Notes under the pieces: generated by a model
The model's input: only the letters and a program-made list of their open reading frames with translations
Told to the model about the DNA's origin: nothing
Database searches by the model: none
Assembly: GCA_963841415.1 (NCBI GenBank)
Contig: CAWJCN010000001.1
Coordinates: forward strand, 62,001-126,000
Direction: 5' to 3'
Length of the DNA: 64,000 bases
Source of the DNA: DASUAS01 sp963841415
GTDB lineage: Bacteria > Actinomycetota > Acidimicrobiia > IMCC26256 > DASPTH01
Shown: positions 1 to 8,454 of the stretch, piece by piece
How the letters are laid out: each line of letters begins with the position of its first letter
Numbering within the stretch: position 1 is the first letter of the stretch
Program-made: the position numbers and the translations under genes

Positions 1-91
1 CGGTGCGCGATCCACCTGTCGGCGGGCGGTCCTCCGCGACGACGCGGCCGTCGACTGTCGCTTCGACCCACGTGCGGATGTCGTCGTCCAC
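1..91 (-). CDS. Partial 5' end of an unidentified protein, possibly phosphotransferase-like
   Basis: Read on the minus strand, a GTG at 91-89 opens a frame that runs off the left edge with no stop, giving 30 residues that begin (V/M)DDDIRTWVEATVDGRVV and include PPTGGSR. The protein-like composition and the lack of a better frame on the plus strand support a real gene start. The segment recalls the N-termini of aminoglycoside-phosphotransferase-fold proteins (a short helix, then GG-R-V and a Gly/Ser loop), but 30 residues are too few to be sure. It lies 120 bp downstream of the co-directional hydrolase gene, with a hairpin between them, so it probably has its own promoter. Confidence 0.4.
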   Translation of the reverse strand, partial: MDDDIRTWVEATVDGRVVAEDRPPTGGSRT

Positions 92-161
92 GAGGGGCTC
101 AGGCCGGCTCGACGGGTCGATTCCGTCCCGCGGTCCCGCCGCACGATTGCTCGCTCGCTGC

Positions 162-180
162 GGGCCGGGATGCCCGGCCC
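162..180 (-). terminator. GC-rich hairpin downstream of the MBL-fold hydrolase gene
   Basis: GGGCCGGG and CCCGGCCC form perfect 8-bp arms around an ATG loop, 31 bases past the stop of the minus-strand hydrolase gene. There is no U-tract, as is common for hairpins in high-GC actinobacteria, so it may be a weak terminator or a 3'-end stabiliser. Confidence 0.45.
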
Positions 181-211
181 ATTTCCGTTCGGCTCGACTT
201 CCGGGCCCGGC

Positions 212-1237
212 TCATCGCGCATCTTCGACGATCGTCCAGCGCGTCGGCTCGCCCTCGGACTCTTCGAGGACGCCGCGCACGACGAGCGCGCGCAGGTGCG
301 CGTAGGCCTCGCCGATCGCGGACCGGCGCATGAACCCGTCGATCTGGTCCCACGGTCGCGACCAGTCCATGCGGGGCGCCACCTCCCACGCGGTGTCATG
401 GCCGTCTCGCACGGCTTCGATCACCTCGACGAACCGGTGCTCGTGGTGGGCGCGGATCTCGAGCAGACGGGCGCGGTGGCCCACGTAGCGCCACTCGTGC
501 GCGGGGAGCGCCTCGACGGCGTCGAACTCCGCCAGCCGCTCGAGCGAGCGGAGGTAGTCGCCGAGCGGGTCGGGTTCGGTCTGCGGGTTGAGGTTGACGT
601 TGGGCGTGATGCGGGGGAGCACGCAGTCGCCGGTGAGCATGAGTCGGTTGGTCGCCTCCCAGAAGCAGAGGTGGCCGGGTGAGTGGCCGGGCGTCCAGAG
701 CGCGGTGAGGTCCCACCCGGGCATGTCGGGCTGGTCGCCGTCCTCCATCAGCACGTTGGGCTCGACGAAGTCGACGAACGGCCGCGCCGGCATCGACGCA
801 TCCCGTAGTTCCTCGAGCTCGCTCGCTGGCGCACCGAGCTTGCGCAGCATGCCGCCCATGCGTTCGAGGAGGTCGGTGGGTTCCTCGTAGCGGTCGTGGA
901 TGAGCGCGGCATCGGCGGGATGCAGGGCGATCCACGCATCGGAGTTCTCGCGCACCCGTCCGGCGAGGCCGTAGTGGTCGGGGTGGATGTGGGTGACCAT
1001 CACGCCCTGAACGTCCTTCATCCCGAACCCGGCGTGGCCGAGTCCCGCGCTCAAGGCGTCGAACGCATCGTCGGTGTTCCAGCCCGCATCGACGAGGAAC
1101 GGTCCCTTGTCGGTCTCGAACGCGTAGACGAAGACATACCGCAGCGGGATCGGCAGCGGAACCGGGATGCTCCACAGCCCGGAGCGCACCTGCTCCACGG
1201 GCGGCAGGGGCTTGGTGGCTCGTTGGGTCGTCGTCAT
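212..1237 (-). CDS. MBL-fold metallo-hydrolase
   Basis: A 341-residue protein of the metallo-beta-lactamase superfamily. The zinc signature H-x-H-x-D-H is complete at about residues 83-88 (VTHIHPDHYG), followed by later ligands in GHSPGHLCFWE and LTGDCVLP and by LPAHEW near the C-terminal third. The helical tail after about residue 260 (DGFMRRSAIGEAYAHLRALV) resembles the winged-helix end of LACTB2-like hydrolases. These act on thioesters, lactones, phosphodiesters or RNA, so the substrate cannot be fixed. The open frame extends further upstream, but ATG 1237 is preferred because the upstream part is low-complexity Arg/Ala/Pro sequence antisense to the next gene. Divergent from the SDR at 1308. 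Confidence 0.85.
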   Translation of the reverse strand: MTTTQRATKPLPPVEQVRSGLWSIPVPLPIPLRYVFVYAFETDKGPFLVDAGWNTDDAFDALSAGLGHAGFGMKDVQGVMVTHIHPDHYGLAGRVRENSDAWIALHPADAALIHDRYEEPTDLLERMGGMLRKLGAPASELEELRDASMPARPFVDFVEPNVLMEDGDQPDMPGWDLTALWTPGHSPGHLCFWEATNRLMLTGDCVLPRITPNVNLNPQTEPDPLGDYLRSLERLAEFDAVEALPAHEWRYVGHRARLLEIRAHHEHRFVEVIEAVRDGHDTAWEVAPRMDWSRPWDQIDGFMRRSAIGEAYAHLRALVVRGVLEESEGEPTRWTIVEDAR

Positions 1238-1307
1238 CCTGAGAGGATGCCAGACGGCACTACGGTGCTGCCGGTCCGAGGACAGAGATCGAGGGGAGCA
1301 GCACGCG

Positions 1308-2076
1308 ATGCGAGGGCTGCCCGGCAAGGTCGTGGTGGTCGCAGGGGGCGGATCGGGCATCGGTGCCGCAACTGCGCGGCGCTTGGGCGCCGAAGGCGCG
1401 GCGGTCGTCGTCGGCGACCTGCAGGGTGACAACGCGAACGCGGTGGCGAGCGAGGTGCGCGACGCCGGCGGTCGCGCGGTGGCGGTGCAGTTCGACATCG
1501 CCGACGACGGATCGGTCGCGGCGCTGGTCGCGGTTGCGATCGCCGAGTACGGCGGGCTCGACGCGATGCACGCGAACGCGGCGGACTTGTCCCCGAGACG
1601 ATCGGTCGCGACAGCGACGCGTTGACGGTGCCCCTCGACGTGTTCGATCACACGCTCCAGGTGAACCTCCGTGGGCACCTCCTGTGCACGCGTCACGCGC
1701 TGCCGCACCTGCTCGAGCGGGGTGGTGGCGCGCTGGTGTACACCAGCTCGGCGGCCGGCCACATCGGCGAGCCGGAACGACCCTCGTACGCGGCGTCGAA
1801 GGCCGGCATCAACTCGTTGGTGCGCCACGTCGCGTCGCACTGGGGCCGCGACGGGATCCGGGCCAACTCGATCGCGCGGGCCTCGTCGTGACCCCGGCCA
1901 TGGACACCGGCCTGCCCAGCGAGTTCCGCGACCAAGCGCTGCGCGTGGGTCGCTCGCCGCGCCTCGGCCGCCCCGACGACATCGCCGGGATGGTCGCGTT
2001 CCTCGTCTCCGACGACGGCGAGTGGATCAACGGCCAGGTGCTGAGCGTCGACGGCGGCGCCAGCATGCGCCCCTGA
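1308..2076 (+). pseudogene. Short-chain dehydrogenase/reductase interrupted by two frameshifts
   Basis: Three consecutive frames together encode one complete classical SDR of about 256 residues: GGGSGIGAATARRLG (Rossmann glycine motif), HANAADLSP, then TSSAAG and PSYAASKAG (catalytic Ser and Y-x-x-x-K), then VDGGASMRP at the end. Frame is lost at the CCCC run at 1591-1594 and again near 1877, where one extra C would restore the usual SDR motif I-A-P-G. Both look like single-base deletions. Either the gene is recently inactivated or these are assembly errors in GC-rich runs; all catalytic residues are otherwise intact, which favours error or very recent loss. GAGGGGAGC precedes ATG 1308. Substrate unknown. 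Confidence 0.75.
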
Positions 2077-2092
2077 CCCTCTCCCTTCGTTT

Positions 2093-2133
2093 TGGCGTAC
2101 CAGCGCCGTGACCTGCGCGGCGTCGGTACGCAA
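2093..2133. repeat. Imperfect palindrome, first copy of an interspersed repeat
   Basis: The arms GCGTACCAGCGCCG and CGGCGTCGGTACGC pair with two mismatches around a short loop, between the ends of two convergent genes (SDR, acyl-CoA dehydrogenase). A related palindrome occurs at 51241-51281. Its position suits a bidirectional terminator; the second copy upstream of an operon suggests a dispersed REP-like element instead. Confidence 0.55.
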
Positions 2134-2152
2134 GAAGCAGTGGGAGCGCGGG

Positions 2153-4282
2153 CTACTTGAGCAGGGGGTCGCGGGGGAGGCCGAGGAGACGCTCGCCGAT
2201 CTGGCTGCGCACGATCTCCGACGTCCCGCCCGCGATGGTGAGGCAGCGGCCGAACACCTCGGCGGCCTGCACCGTCGCGTCCTGACCCTCGGCCAGCGCC
2301 CCGGCCGGCCCGATGATGCGCAACCCGAGCGCGGCGACGCGCTGGGTGTGCTCGGCGCTGAGCAGCTTGGCCACGTTGCCCTCGGGCCCGGGTTCACCGC
2401 CCGCCACCGCCCGTTCCGCCGTGCGCAGGTTGAGGAGGCGCATGCTGCGCCGCTCGGCGAGCAGGTGCCCGATGGGCTCGAGCGCAGCGGGCCTGGACCC
2501 GTCGGTGTCGCCCGCGTAGCGGTGCGCGAGGTCGAGCAGGTCGAACTGGGCTTCGCCCACGGAGCCGCCGCCGATGCTCACGCGCTCGTTGCCGAGGGTC
2601 GAGCGCGCCACGCGCCAGCCGCCGTTCACGGGACCGACGACGTCCTCGTCGGGCACGAACACGTCGTCGAAGAACACCTCGCAGAACAGGTCGCCACCGG
2701 TCGCTTCCCTGAGCGGACGAACCTCGACGCCCGGCGCGTGGAGGTCGATGACCATCATCGTGATGCCGTCGTGCTTCGGCTTGTCGGGGTCGGTGCGCAC
2801 GGTGGCGAAACCGCGGTTGCAGAACGCGGCCCCGCTCGTCCACACCTTCTGCCCGTTCACCTTCCAGCCGCCGTCGGTCTTGGTGGCCTTGGTGCGGATG
2901 CCGGCCGCGTCGGAGCCGGCGCCGGGTTCCGAGAACAGCTGGCACCACGTGAGCTCGTGCTCCAGGCTGGGCCGGATCCACCGCTCGATCTGGTCGGGGT
3001 CGGCGTACTGCGTGATGGTCTGGATGATCCAGCCGCCGATGCCGTACTGCGGCGGGTGGACGTCGGCGGCACGCAGCTCTTCTTCGATCACGAGCTGCTC
3101 GACCGCGTCGGCGGCACGACCCCACGGTGCGGGCCAGTGCGCGAGCGCGTAGCCGGAGTCGAGGAAGAAGCCGAGGCGCTCGGCGTCGGGCCGGGCGCGG
3201 TACTCGTCGACGAACGCGCGCACCTCGGCGCGGTAGGTGTCGGCTTCGGGCGGCAGCTCGACCGCCTGCGCGCCCATGATTCCCGCGGCGGTGAGGCGGG
3301 ACACGTCGCGCTCGATCGCGCCGGTCGGGCCGAACACCGCGGCCAACGCGACGGCCCGCTTCAGGTAGATGTGAGCGTCGTGCTCCCACGTGAAACCGAT
3401 GCCGCCGTGCAGCTGGATGTTCTTCTCCGCACACGCGACGAACGCGGGCAGCGCCTGGGCGGCCGCGATCGCCGCGGCCAGCTCGAACTCGGGCGTGCCG
3501 GGCTCGGTGCGAGCCGCATCCCACGTCGCGGCGGTGGCGAGCTGCGTGGCGACGAGCATGTCGGCGGCTTGGTGCTTCACCGCCTGGAACATGGCGATGA
3601 CGCGGCCGAACTGCTCGCGGACCTTCGCGTACTCGCTTGCCATCGTCGTGCACGCTTGCGCGCCGCCGGTGGCTTCGGCGGCTGCGAGCACGCGGCCGAG
3701 CTGCACGGCACTGGCGCGGGCACCGGCGAGGATGCGGTCGGCTGACGGTGCCGTCGTGAGGGTGACCACGCCGACGCGGCGGGTGGCGTCGGTGTTCGCG
3801 GGCACAGACAGGCTGACGTCGTCACGCGTCGCGACCACGAGATCGTCGCCGCGCGGGAGCAGGAACAGGTCGGCGAGTCCCGCGCCGAGCACGAGGTTGG
3901 TGGCGTCGTCGAGCCCGACTGCAGCGCGGACCGATCCCTCGGCCAACCCCGGCAGCAGCTCCGCCCGTTGCGCGTCGGTACCGCACGCGACGACGACCGC
4001 AGATGCCCAGACCGTCGGGAGGAACGGTCCGGGAGCCACCACGCCCCCCATGGCTTCGACCACCAGGACGAGCTCGGCGAGTCCGAACCCCGACCCGCCG
4101 TTCGCCTCGGGGACGTGCAGCCCGAGCCAGCCGAGATCGGCCACCTCCTTCCACGACGCGGGGAGCGTCTCTTCCGGCGCGTCGAGCAGCGCCCGGGCGT
4201 CGGCGAGCGCGCCGGTGCGGGACAGGAACGCGTCAGCGACTCCGCTGAGCTCGAGGTGTTCGTCGGAGATGGCGATGCCCAT
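2153..4282 (-). CDS. Tandem (double-domain) acyl-CoA dehydrogenase
   Basis: A 709-residue flavoenzyme built from two acyl-CoA dehydrogenase units. The N-terminal half (about 1-350) contains QLHGGIGFTWEHDAH; the C-terminal half (about 365-709) contains the middle-domain sequence KVNGQKVWTSGA and ends in GGTSEIVRSQIGERLLGLPRD, the typical FAD/adenine-side motif. Size and order match mycobacterial double-length FadE proteins such as FadE34, which act on CoA thioesters with bulky or branched side chains. Its likely role is alpha,beta-dehydrogenation of an acyl-CoA delivered by the ligase encoded upstream. ATG 4282 follows a good GGAGG. It is the last gene of the 10804-2153 operon, 43 bp after the crotonase gene. 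Confidence 0.9.
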   Translation of the reverse strand: MGIAISDEHLELSGVADAFLSRTGALADARALLDAPEETLPASWKEVADLGWLGLHVPEANGGSGFGLAELVLVVEAMGGVVAPGPFLPTVWASAVVVACGTDAQRAELLPGLAEGSVRAAVGLDDATNLVLGAGLADLFLLPRGDDLVVATRDDVSLSVPANTDATRRVGVVTLTTAPSADRILAGARASAVQLGRVLAAAEATGGAQACTTMASEYAKVREQFGRVIAMFQAVKHQAADMLVATQLATAATWDAARTEPGTPEFELAAAIAAAQALPAFVACAEKNIQLHGGIGFTWEHDAHIYLKRAVALAAVFGPTGAIERDVSRLTAAGIMGAQAVELPPEADTYRAEVRAFVDEYRARPDAERLGFFLDSGYALAHWPAPWGRAADAVEQLVIEEELRAADVHPPQYGIGGWIIQTITQYADPDQIERWIRPSLEHELTWCQLFSEPGAGSDAAGIRTKATKTDGGWKVNGQKVWTSGAAFCNRGFATVRTDPDKPKHDGITMMVIDLHAPGVEVRPLREATGGDLFCEVFFDDVFVPDEDVVGPVNGGWRVARSTLGNERVSIGGGSVGEAQFDLLDLAHRYAGDTDGSRPAALEPIGHLLAERRSMRLLNLRTAERAVAGGEPGPEGNVAKLLSAEHTQRVAALGLRIIGPAGALAEGQDATVQAAEVFGRCLTIAGGTSEIVRSQIGERLLGLPRDPLLK

Positions 4283-4325
4283 GGATCCTCCCGATCGCTG
4301 GGACGGCCAACCTATCGCCGGGCCG

Positions 4326-5099
4326 TCACCGCCACGTCCAGACGGGGTCCCGCCCGTCCAAGAACGCCTGGCGCGCCTCGCGGGCGTCGTCGAAGCGCTG
4401 CAGACGGCTCGTGTAGTCCTGCTCGATGCGGTACGCGTCGCGCAGCGGGACGTCCTCGACACGGTTCATCGACTCCTTCGCCAGGCGCAACGCGAGCGGG
4501 CTCTTGGCCGCGAGCACGCGCGCCAGTTCGTGCGCGGTCGTCAGGAGCTCGGCGCGCGGCACCACCGCCCGGACCGCGCCGAGCTGGTGCAGCTCCTGGG
4601 CGGTGACCGCCTCGCCGGTGAAGAACATCTCCCTCGCCTTGTGCCGGCCGACCAGGCGCGAGAGGTGCGCGCTCGCCCCGAGCAGCCCGACGTTGATCTC
4701 GGTCGTGGCGAAGGTTGCGTGCTCGGCCGCCACGAGGATGTCGCAACACACGGCGAACGCGAGCCCGGCGCCGAGTGCCGGCCCGTTGACGGCACCGATC
4801 ACCGGGACCGCGCAGTCGACGATGGCCCACATGGGTTCACGCGCCACGAGCCCGGGGTCGGTGACGAAGCGCGCGGGACTCTCGTCGATGCCCGGTGTGG
4901 CGGCCTTGAGGTCGAGGCCGGCCATGAACGCGCGATCGCCGGCTGCGGTGAAGATCGCCACGCGCACGTCGCGGTCGTCGTCGAAGCCCCGGAACGCGTC
5001 GGTCAGCTCGGCGAGCGTGGCGTGGTCGACCGCGTTGACCGGCGGACGATCCAGCGTCACCACCGCCACGTGGTCGGCAATCTCGACGCGAACGCTCAC
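4326..5099 (-). CDS. Enoyl-CoA hydratase/isomerase family protein
   Basis: A 257-residue crotonase-fold protein. The oxyanion-hole segment NGPALGAGLAFAVCCD and the family strand FATTEINVGLLG are present; the Glu in TTEIN is at the usual position of the first hydratase glutamate, whereas the second position reads GASAHL. It would hydrate or isomerise the enoyl-CoA made by the dehydrogenase next door. The start is GTG 5099, whose GTGA overlaps the TGA of the ligase gene by four bases, indicating translational coupling; a longer open frame upstream lies inside the ligase gene and is rejected. Confidence 0.85.
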   Translation of the reverse strand: MSVRVEIADHVAVVTLDRPPVNAVDHATLAELTDAFRGFDDDRDVRVAIFTAAGDRAFMAGLDLKAATPGIDESPARFVTDPGLVAREPMWAIVDCAVPVIGAVNGPALGAGLAFAVCCDILVAAEHATFATTEINVGLLGASAHLSRLVGRHKAREMFFTGEAVTAQELHQLGAVRAVVPRAELLTTAHELARVLAAKSPLALRLAKESMNRVEDVPLRDAYRIEQDYTSRLQRFDDAREARQAFLDGRDPVWTWR

Positions 5100-6694
5100 G
5101 GCAGCACCGTATCGTCGAACCACGGGACGACGAGGCGCTTGACCACCTTGCCCATGGCGTTGCGCGGCAGGTCGTCGACGACGAGGAACACCTCGGGCAC
5201 CTTGTAGCGGGCGAGCGACGCCGCGCAGTGCGTCCGCAGCTCGTCGACCGTGACCGTCGTGCCCTCGGCGACGACGACGGCGGCGACCACACGCTCGCCG
5301 AGGCGCTCGTCCGGGATGCCGACCACGGCGCACGCGGCGACCCGCGGTTCCTCGTGGAGCACGCGCTCCACCTCGGCGGGGTACACGTTGGCCCCGCCGC
5401 GCACGATGAGGTCGCCCTTGCGGTCGGTGACGACGAGGTCGCCCTCGGCAGTGAGGTAGCCGAGATCGCCGGTGTGCAGCACGCCACCGCGGAGGGCCTC
5501 GGCGGTGGCGTCGGGTCGCCCCCAGTACCCGAGCATCGGCGTGTACGCACCCGCGAAGTCACCCGTGGACGCGGGCCCGATGCACACCTCGCCGACCGCG
5601 CCCGGCGCGAGCGCACACCCGCGGTCGTCGCGCACCGTGACGTCGACGTGGGGCAGCGCGCGTCCCGAGCCCCCCGGAACCGCTGGGAGCGCGGGATCCT
5701 CGCCGGTGACGGCGGTTGGGGCCTCGGTGAGGCCGTACCCGGTGGTGAGGCGCATGCCGAAGCGCTCCTGGTAGAGCAGTCGGAAGCTCTCGGGAGTGGC
5801 TCCACCTCCGCAGCCAGGACGTACGAGCGAGACGAGGTCGTCGGGCTCGACGTCGGCGTGGGTGAGCAGATCGTGGATGACGGCCGGCACGGCGGAGAGC
5901 GTGCTCACGCGCTCGTCGCGGATCCAACCGGCGAGCCCGACCGGGTCCACCCGATCGATGCACACCACGCACGCGGTGAGGTCGACCGCGGTGACCGGCC
6001 CGAGGATCATGAGGTTGAGGATGGTGAGCGGCAGCAGCACACCGATCCGTTCGTCCTCGGGCCGCGCCGTCATCGCGACCGCGGCGACCAGCAAGAGGTT
6101 GTGCTGGCTGTGCACGACACCCTTCGGTCGACCGGTCGTGCCGCTCGTGTAGGCGATGGCGGCGGGCGCGAACGGATCGAGGGCGACGCGGGGCACGGCC
6201 GCGGGGTCCGCGACCGCGAGCGCCGCGGCCCACCCGCTCGCGGGATCGCCCGGCTCGGCGTCGAGCACCACGCGCAGATCGCCCAGCTCGTCGCGCACGC
6301 CGTCGATCGCGGCGGCCGTGGCGCGGTCCCCGACGAGCAGCGACACGCCGGCGTCGTCGAGGAGGTAGCGCTGCTCGGGGAGGGTCAAGTTGCGGTTCAC
6401 GCCCACCCAGACCGCGCCGAGCTGCATGGTCGCGAGGAACGCGACGACGAGCTCCGGGTGGTTGGCCATGCTGCCCGCCACCCGGTCGCCGCTCCGTACA
6501 CCCTGCGCCGCGAGCGCCGCGGCGGCGCGCCGCACCGACGCGTCGAGCTCGCGGTAGGTGAAGCGAACGTGTCGTCCGACGAGGGCCTCGGCGTCGGGTC
6601 GGCGCGCGGCCGCCGAGGCCAACGCCTCGGGCACCGTCGCCGCGCCGATCGGCAACCGCGGCCGGCGCGGCGACGAACGCACACCGCCCGGCAT
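5096..6694 (-). CDS. AMP-forming acyl-CoA synthetase
   Basis: A 532-residue ANL-superfamily enzyme that activates a carboxylate to its CoA thioester through an acyl-adenylate. Visible motifs are the P-loop YTSGTTGRPKGV (about 180-191), TGYGLTEAP (A5 core), TGDLGYLTAEGDLV (A7), DRKGDLIVRGG (hinge) and the C-terminal catalytic lysine in RNAMGKVVKR. ATG 6694 is chosen; GTG 6703 is possible and lies only two bases after the stop of the GPAT-like gene. The downstream overlap with the crotonase and the dehydrogenase after it form a minimal beta-oxidation set. Fatty or other lipophilic acids are likely substrates, not determined here. Confidence 0.9.
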   Translation of the reverse strand: MPGGVRSSPRRPRLPIGAATVPEALASAAARRPDAEALVGRHVRFTYRELDASVRRAAAALAAQGVRSGDRVAGSMANHPELVVAFLATMQLGAVWVGVNRNLTLPEQRYLLDDAGVSLLVGDRATAAAIDGVRDELGDLRVVLDAEPGDPASGWAAALAVADPAAVPRVALDPFAPAAIAYTSGTTGRPKGVVHSQHNLLLVAAVAMTARPEDERIGVLLPLTILNLMILGPVTAVDLTACVVCIDRVDPVGLAGWIRDERVSTLSAVPAVIHDLLTHADVEPDDLVSLVRPGCGGGATPESFRLLYQERFGMRLTTGYGLTEAPTAVTGEDPALPAVPGGSGRALPHVDVTVRDDRGCALAPGAVGEVCIGPASTGDFAGAYTPMLGYWGRPDATAEALRGGVLHTGDLGYLTAEGDLVVTDRKGDLIVRGGANVYPAEVERVLHEEPRVAACAVVGIPDERLGERVVAAVVVAEGTTVTVDELRTHCAASLARYKVPEVFLVVDDLPRNAMGKVVKRLVVPWFDDTVLP

Positions 6695-6705
6695 CGTCGG
6701 CACCG

Positions 6706-8454
6706 TCAGCCGCCACCCGCTCGCATCAGCTCGAGGAAGCGGGCCGCCGCACGCGCCTGCGCGACCCGGACTCGTCGCACCAGCGCATGCAGTTCGGCGG
6801 CAAACTCGCCGCGGCGGGCCGCCAGGTCGGCGCCACCGTCGAGCAACCCGCGGTGCTCGGCCAGGCGCACCGCACCATCGATGTACGAGCTCGACACCGC
6901 GTCGGCGCAAGAGATGCGGTGTTGGAGCAGGAACTGCTCGGCGAGCCCGCCCGCCTCGCCCGCCAGGGTCTCCCCGTCGACCGCGTCGTCGCCATGGGTC
7001 ACCAGCGCCTCGGCGGTCGCCCAGTACGCCTCGAGGAACGGGCGGAGGAACGGTGCCGTGACCGGACCGTCGGTGTGGGCCGCCTCGGCGTCGATCTCGG
7101 CGAGGAACTCGCCCTTCTCCTCGAAGAAGAACTCGAACTTCATCAGATCGCGCAGTCGCAGCGCTTCGTCGTGGAGCGCGCCGGCGTCATCGGCGCGGGC
7201 GAGGTCGACGATGGCAGGGATGAGGAAGAAGTGCAGGATGCTGTTGCGGTGGTAAGCGGCCGCGATCCGCTGCTCGGGTTGGATGAGGTAGACGACCTCG
7301 CGCCCGCGGTCGTTGCGGGTCACGACGCCGTGTCGCTGCAACGATGCCAGTCCGCGCACCACCGTGTCACGCGCCGCAATTGGACGGCACGTCACCGGGA
7401 TGTCCCGAGCCTCCACGTCGTCGGCGTAGCGGGCGACGAGCCCGGTGAGCTGGTCGACGGTGAGCGCGCGGTCGGCCCAGAGCAGCGCCATCGTGATGAG
7501 GGCGGGTGGGGTGATGGGCGTGACCGTGTTGATGCGGACCGCCACCTCGAACGCCAGCTTCTGCAACGGCAGCGCGTCGCCCGCCCCGCCGTCGGCCGCT
7601 TCCGTGAGCTCGTGGGTGAGGTGGTCGCGCACCGAGATCGGCTCGCCGAACGCGACATGGATGTCACCCCGCGAGTACCGCGAGCGCTGCGCGCGCGCGT
7701 ACGACACGAGACGGGTGAACGACTCCGGTGTCTTCGCGGCGCCGGTCGCGGAGCGCGCGTGTTCCTCGACGTCGAGCAGCTCGTCGTAGACGATCGACAC
7801 CGGTTGCAGCACGAAGTCGTCGCAGCGTCCGTCGTGCACCGCGTCGACCAGGTACGCCAGCAAGCCGAGTCGCGGGTCGCGCAGCTTTCCGGTGCGAGTC
7901 CGCCCACCCTCGATGTACCACTCGAGGTTCTGGCGGTGCTCGGCCAGCCACCCGACGTACTCGCGGAGCGCGAGCTTGTACACGGGGTCGTCGCGGAAGC
8001 TGCGGCGGATGAAGATCAGGCCGGCGCGGCGGCCGAGTGGACCCATGGGCCAAAACGCGACGTTGATGCCGCCGAGCTTGTAGGTGGGCGGGATGCCGGC
8101 GCGCTGCAGCACCGACGCGAGCACGACGGGGTCGATGTAGGAGCGGTGGCTGGGCAACAACGCGACCGGGTAGCGCCGGTTGAGATCCTGGAGCCTCTGC
8201 ACCTGCTCGGCGTCGACGCGGATGCGTCCGCGGTAGCCGGCGCGGTCGAACAGGCGCGCGATGTGGAGGAACACGTCGCCCGCCGGCCCGCCGTGAGTCG
8301 CGACCATCTCGCGGAGGTCGGCGTCGAGCTCGGTCGTCACGTCGTGCACGGATCGCGCGCCGGCGCTCGCGATCTCGACGATCCGCGCTCGCACGTCGGG
8401 ACGTCCGAGGATCGCGGCGCGCACCGCAGCCGGGTTCACGTGGGCCGTGGTCAT
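6706..8454 (-). CDS. Glycerol-3-phosphate 1-O-acyltransferase-like protein (PlsB type)
   Basis: A 582-residue member of the PlsB-like acyltransferase family. The catalytic H-x4-D block is seen in LPSHRSYIDPVVL, followed by GGRTRTGKLRDPRLG (phosphate-binding region) and LQPVSIVYDELLD. The long C-terminal helical domain, about 300 residues, is typical of actinobacterial PlsB proteins. It should transfer an acyl chain to the sn-1 position of glycerol 3-phosphate at the inner membrane face. ATG 8454 overlaps the stop of the HAD/acyltransferase gene by ATGA, so the two consecutive lysophosphatidate/phosphatidate steps are coupled. Pairing glycerolipid synthesis with acyl-CoA ligase and beta-oxidation genes suggests a lipid-remodelling or storage operon. 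Confidence 0.85.
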   Translation of the reverse strand: MTTAHVNPAAVRAAILGRPDVRARIVEIASAGARSVHDVTTELDADLREMVATHGGPAGDVFLHIARLFDRAGYRGRIRVDAEQVQRLQDLNRRYPVALLPSHRSYIDPVVLASVLQRAGIPPTYKLGGINVAFWPMGPLGRRAGLIFIRRSFRDDPVYKLALREYVGWLAEHRQNLEWYIEGGRTRTGKLRDPRLGLLAYLVDAVHDGRCDDFVLQPVSIVYDELLDVEEHARSATGAAKTPESFTRLVSYARAQRSRYSRGDIHVAFGEPISVRDHLTHELTEAADGGAGDALPLQKLAFEVAVRINTVTPITPPALITMALLWADRALTVDQLTGLVARYADDVEARDIPVTCRPIAARDTVVRGLASLQRHGVVTRNDRGREVVYLIQPEQRIAAAYHRNSILHFFLIPAIVDLARADDAGALHDEALRLRDLMKFEFFFEEKGEFLAEIDAEAAHTDGPVTAPFLRPFLEAYWATAEALVTHGDDAVDGETLAGEAGGLAEQFLLQHRISCADAVSSSYIDGAVRLAEHRGLLDGGADLAARRGEFAAELHALVRRVRVAQARAAARFLELMRAGGG

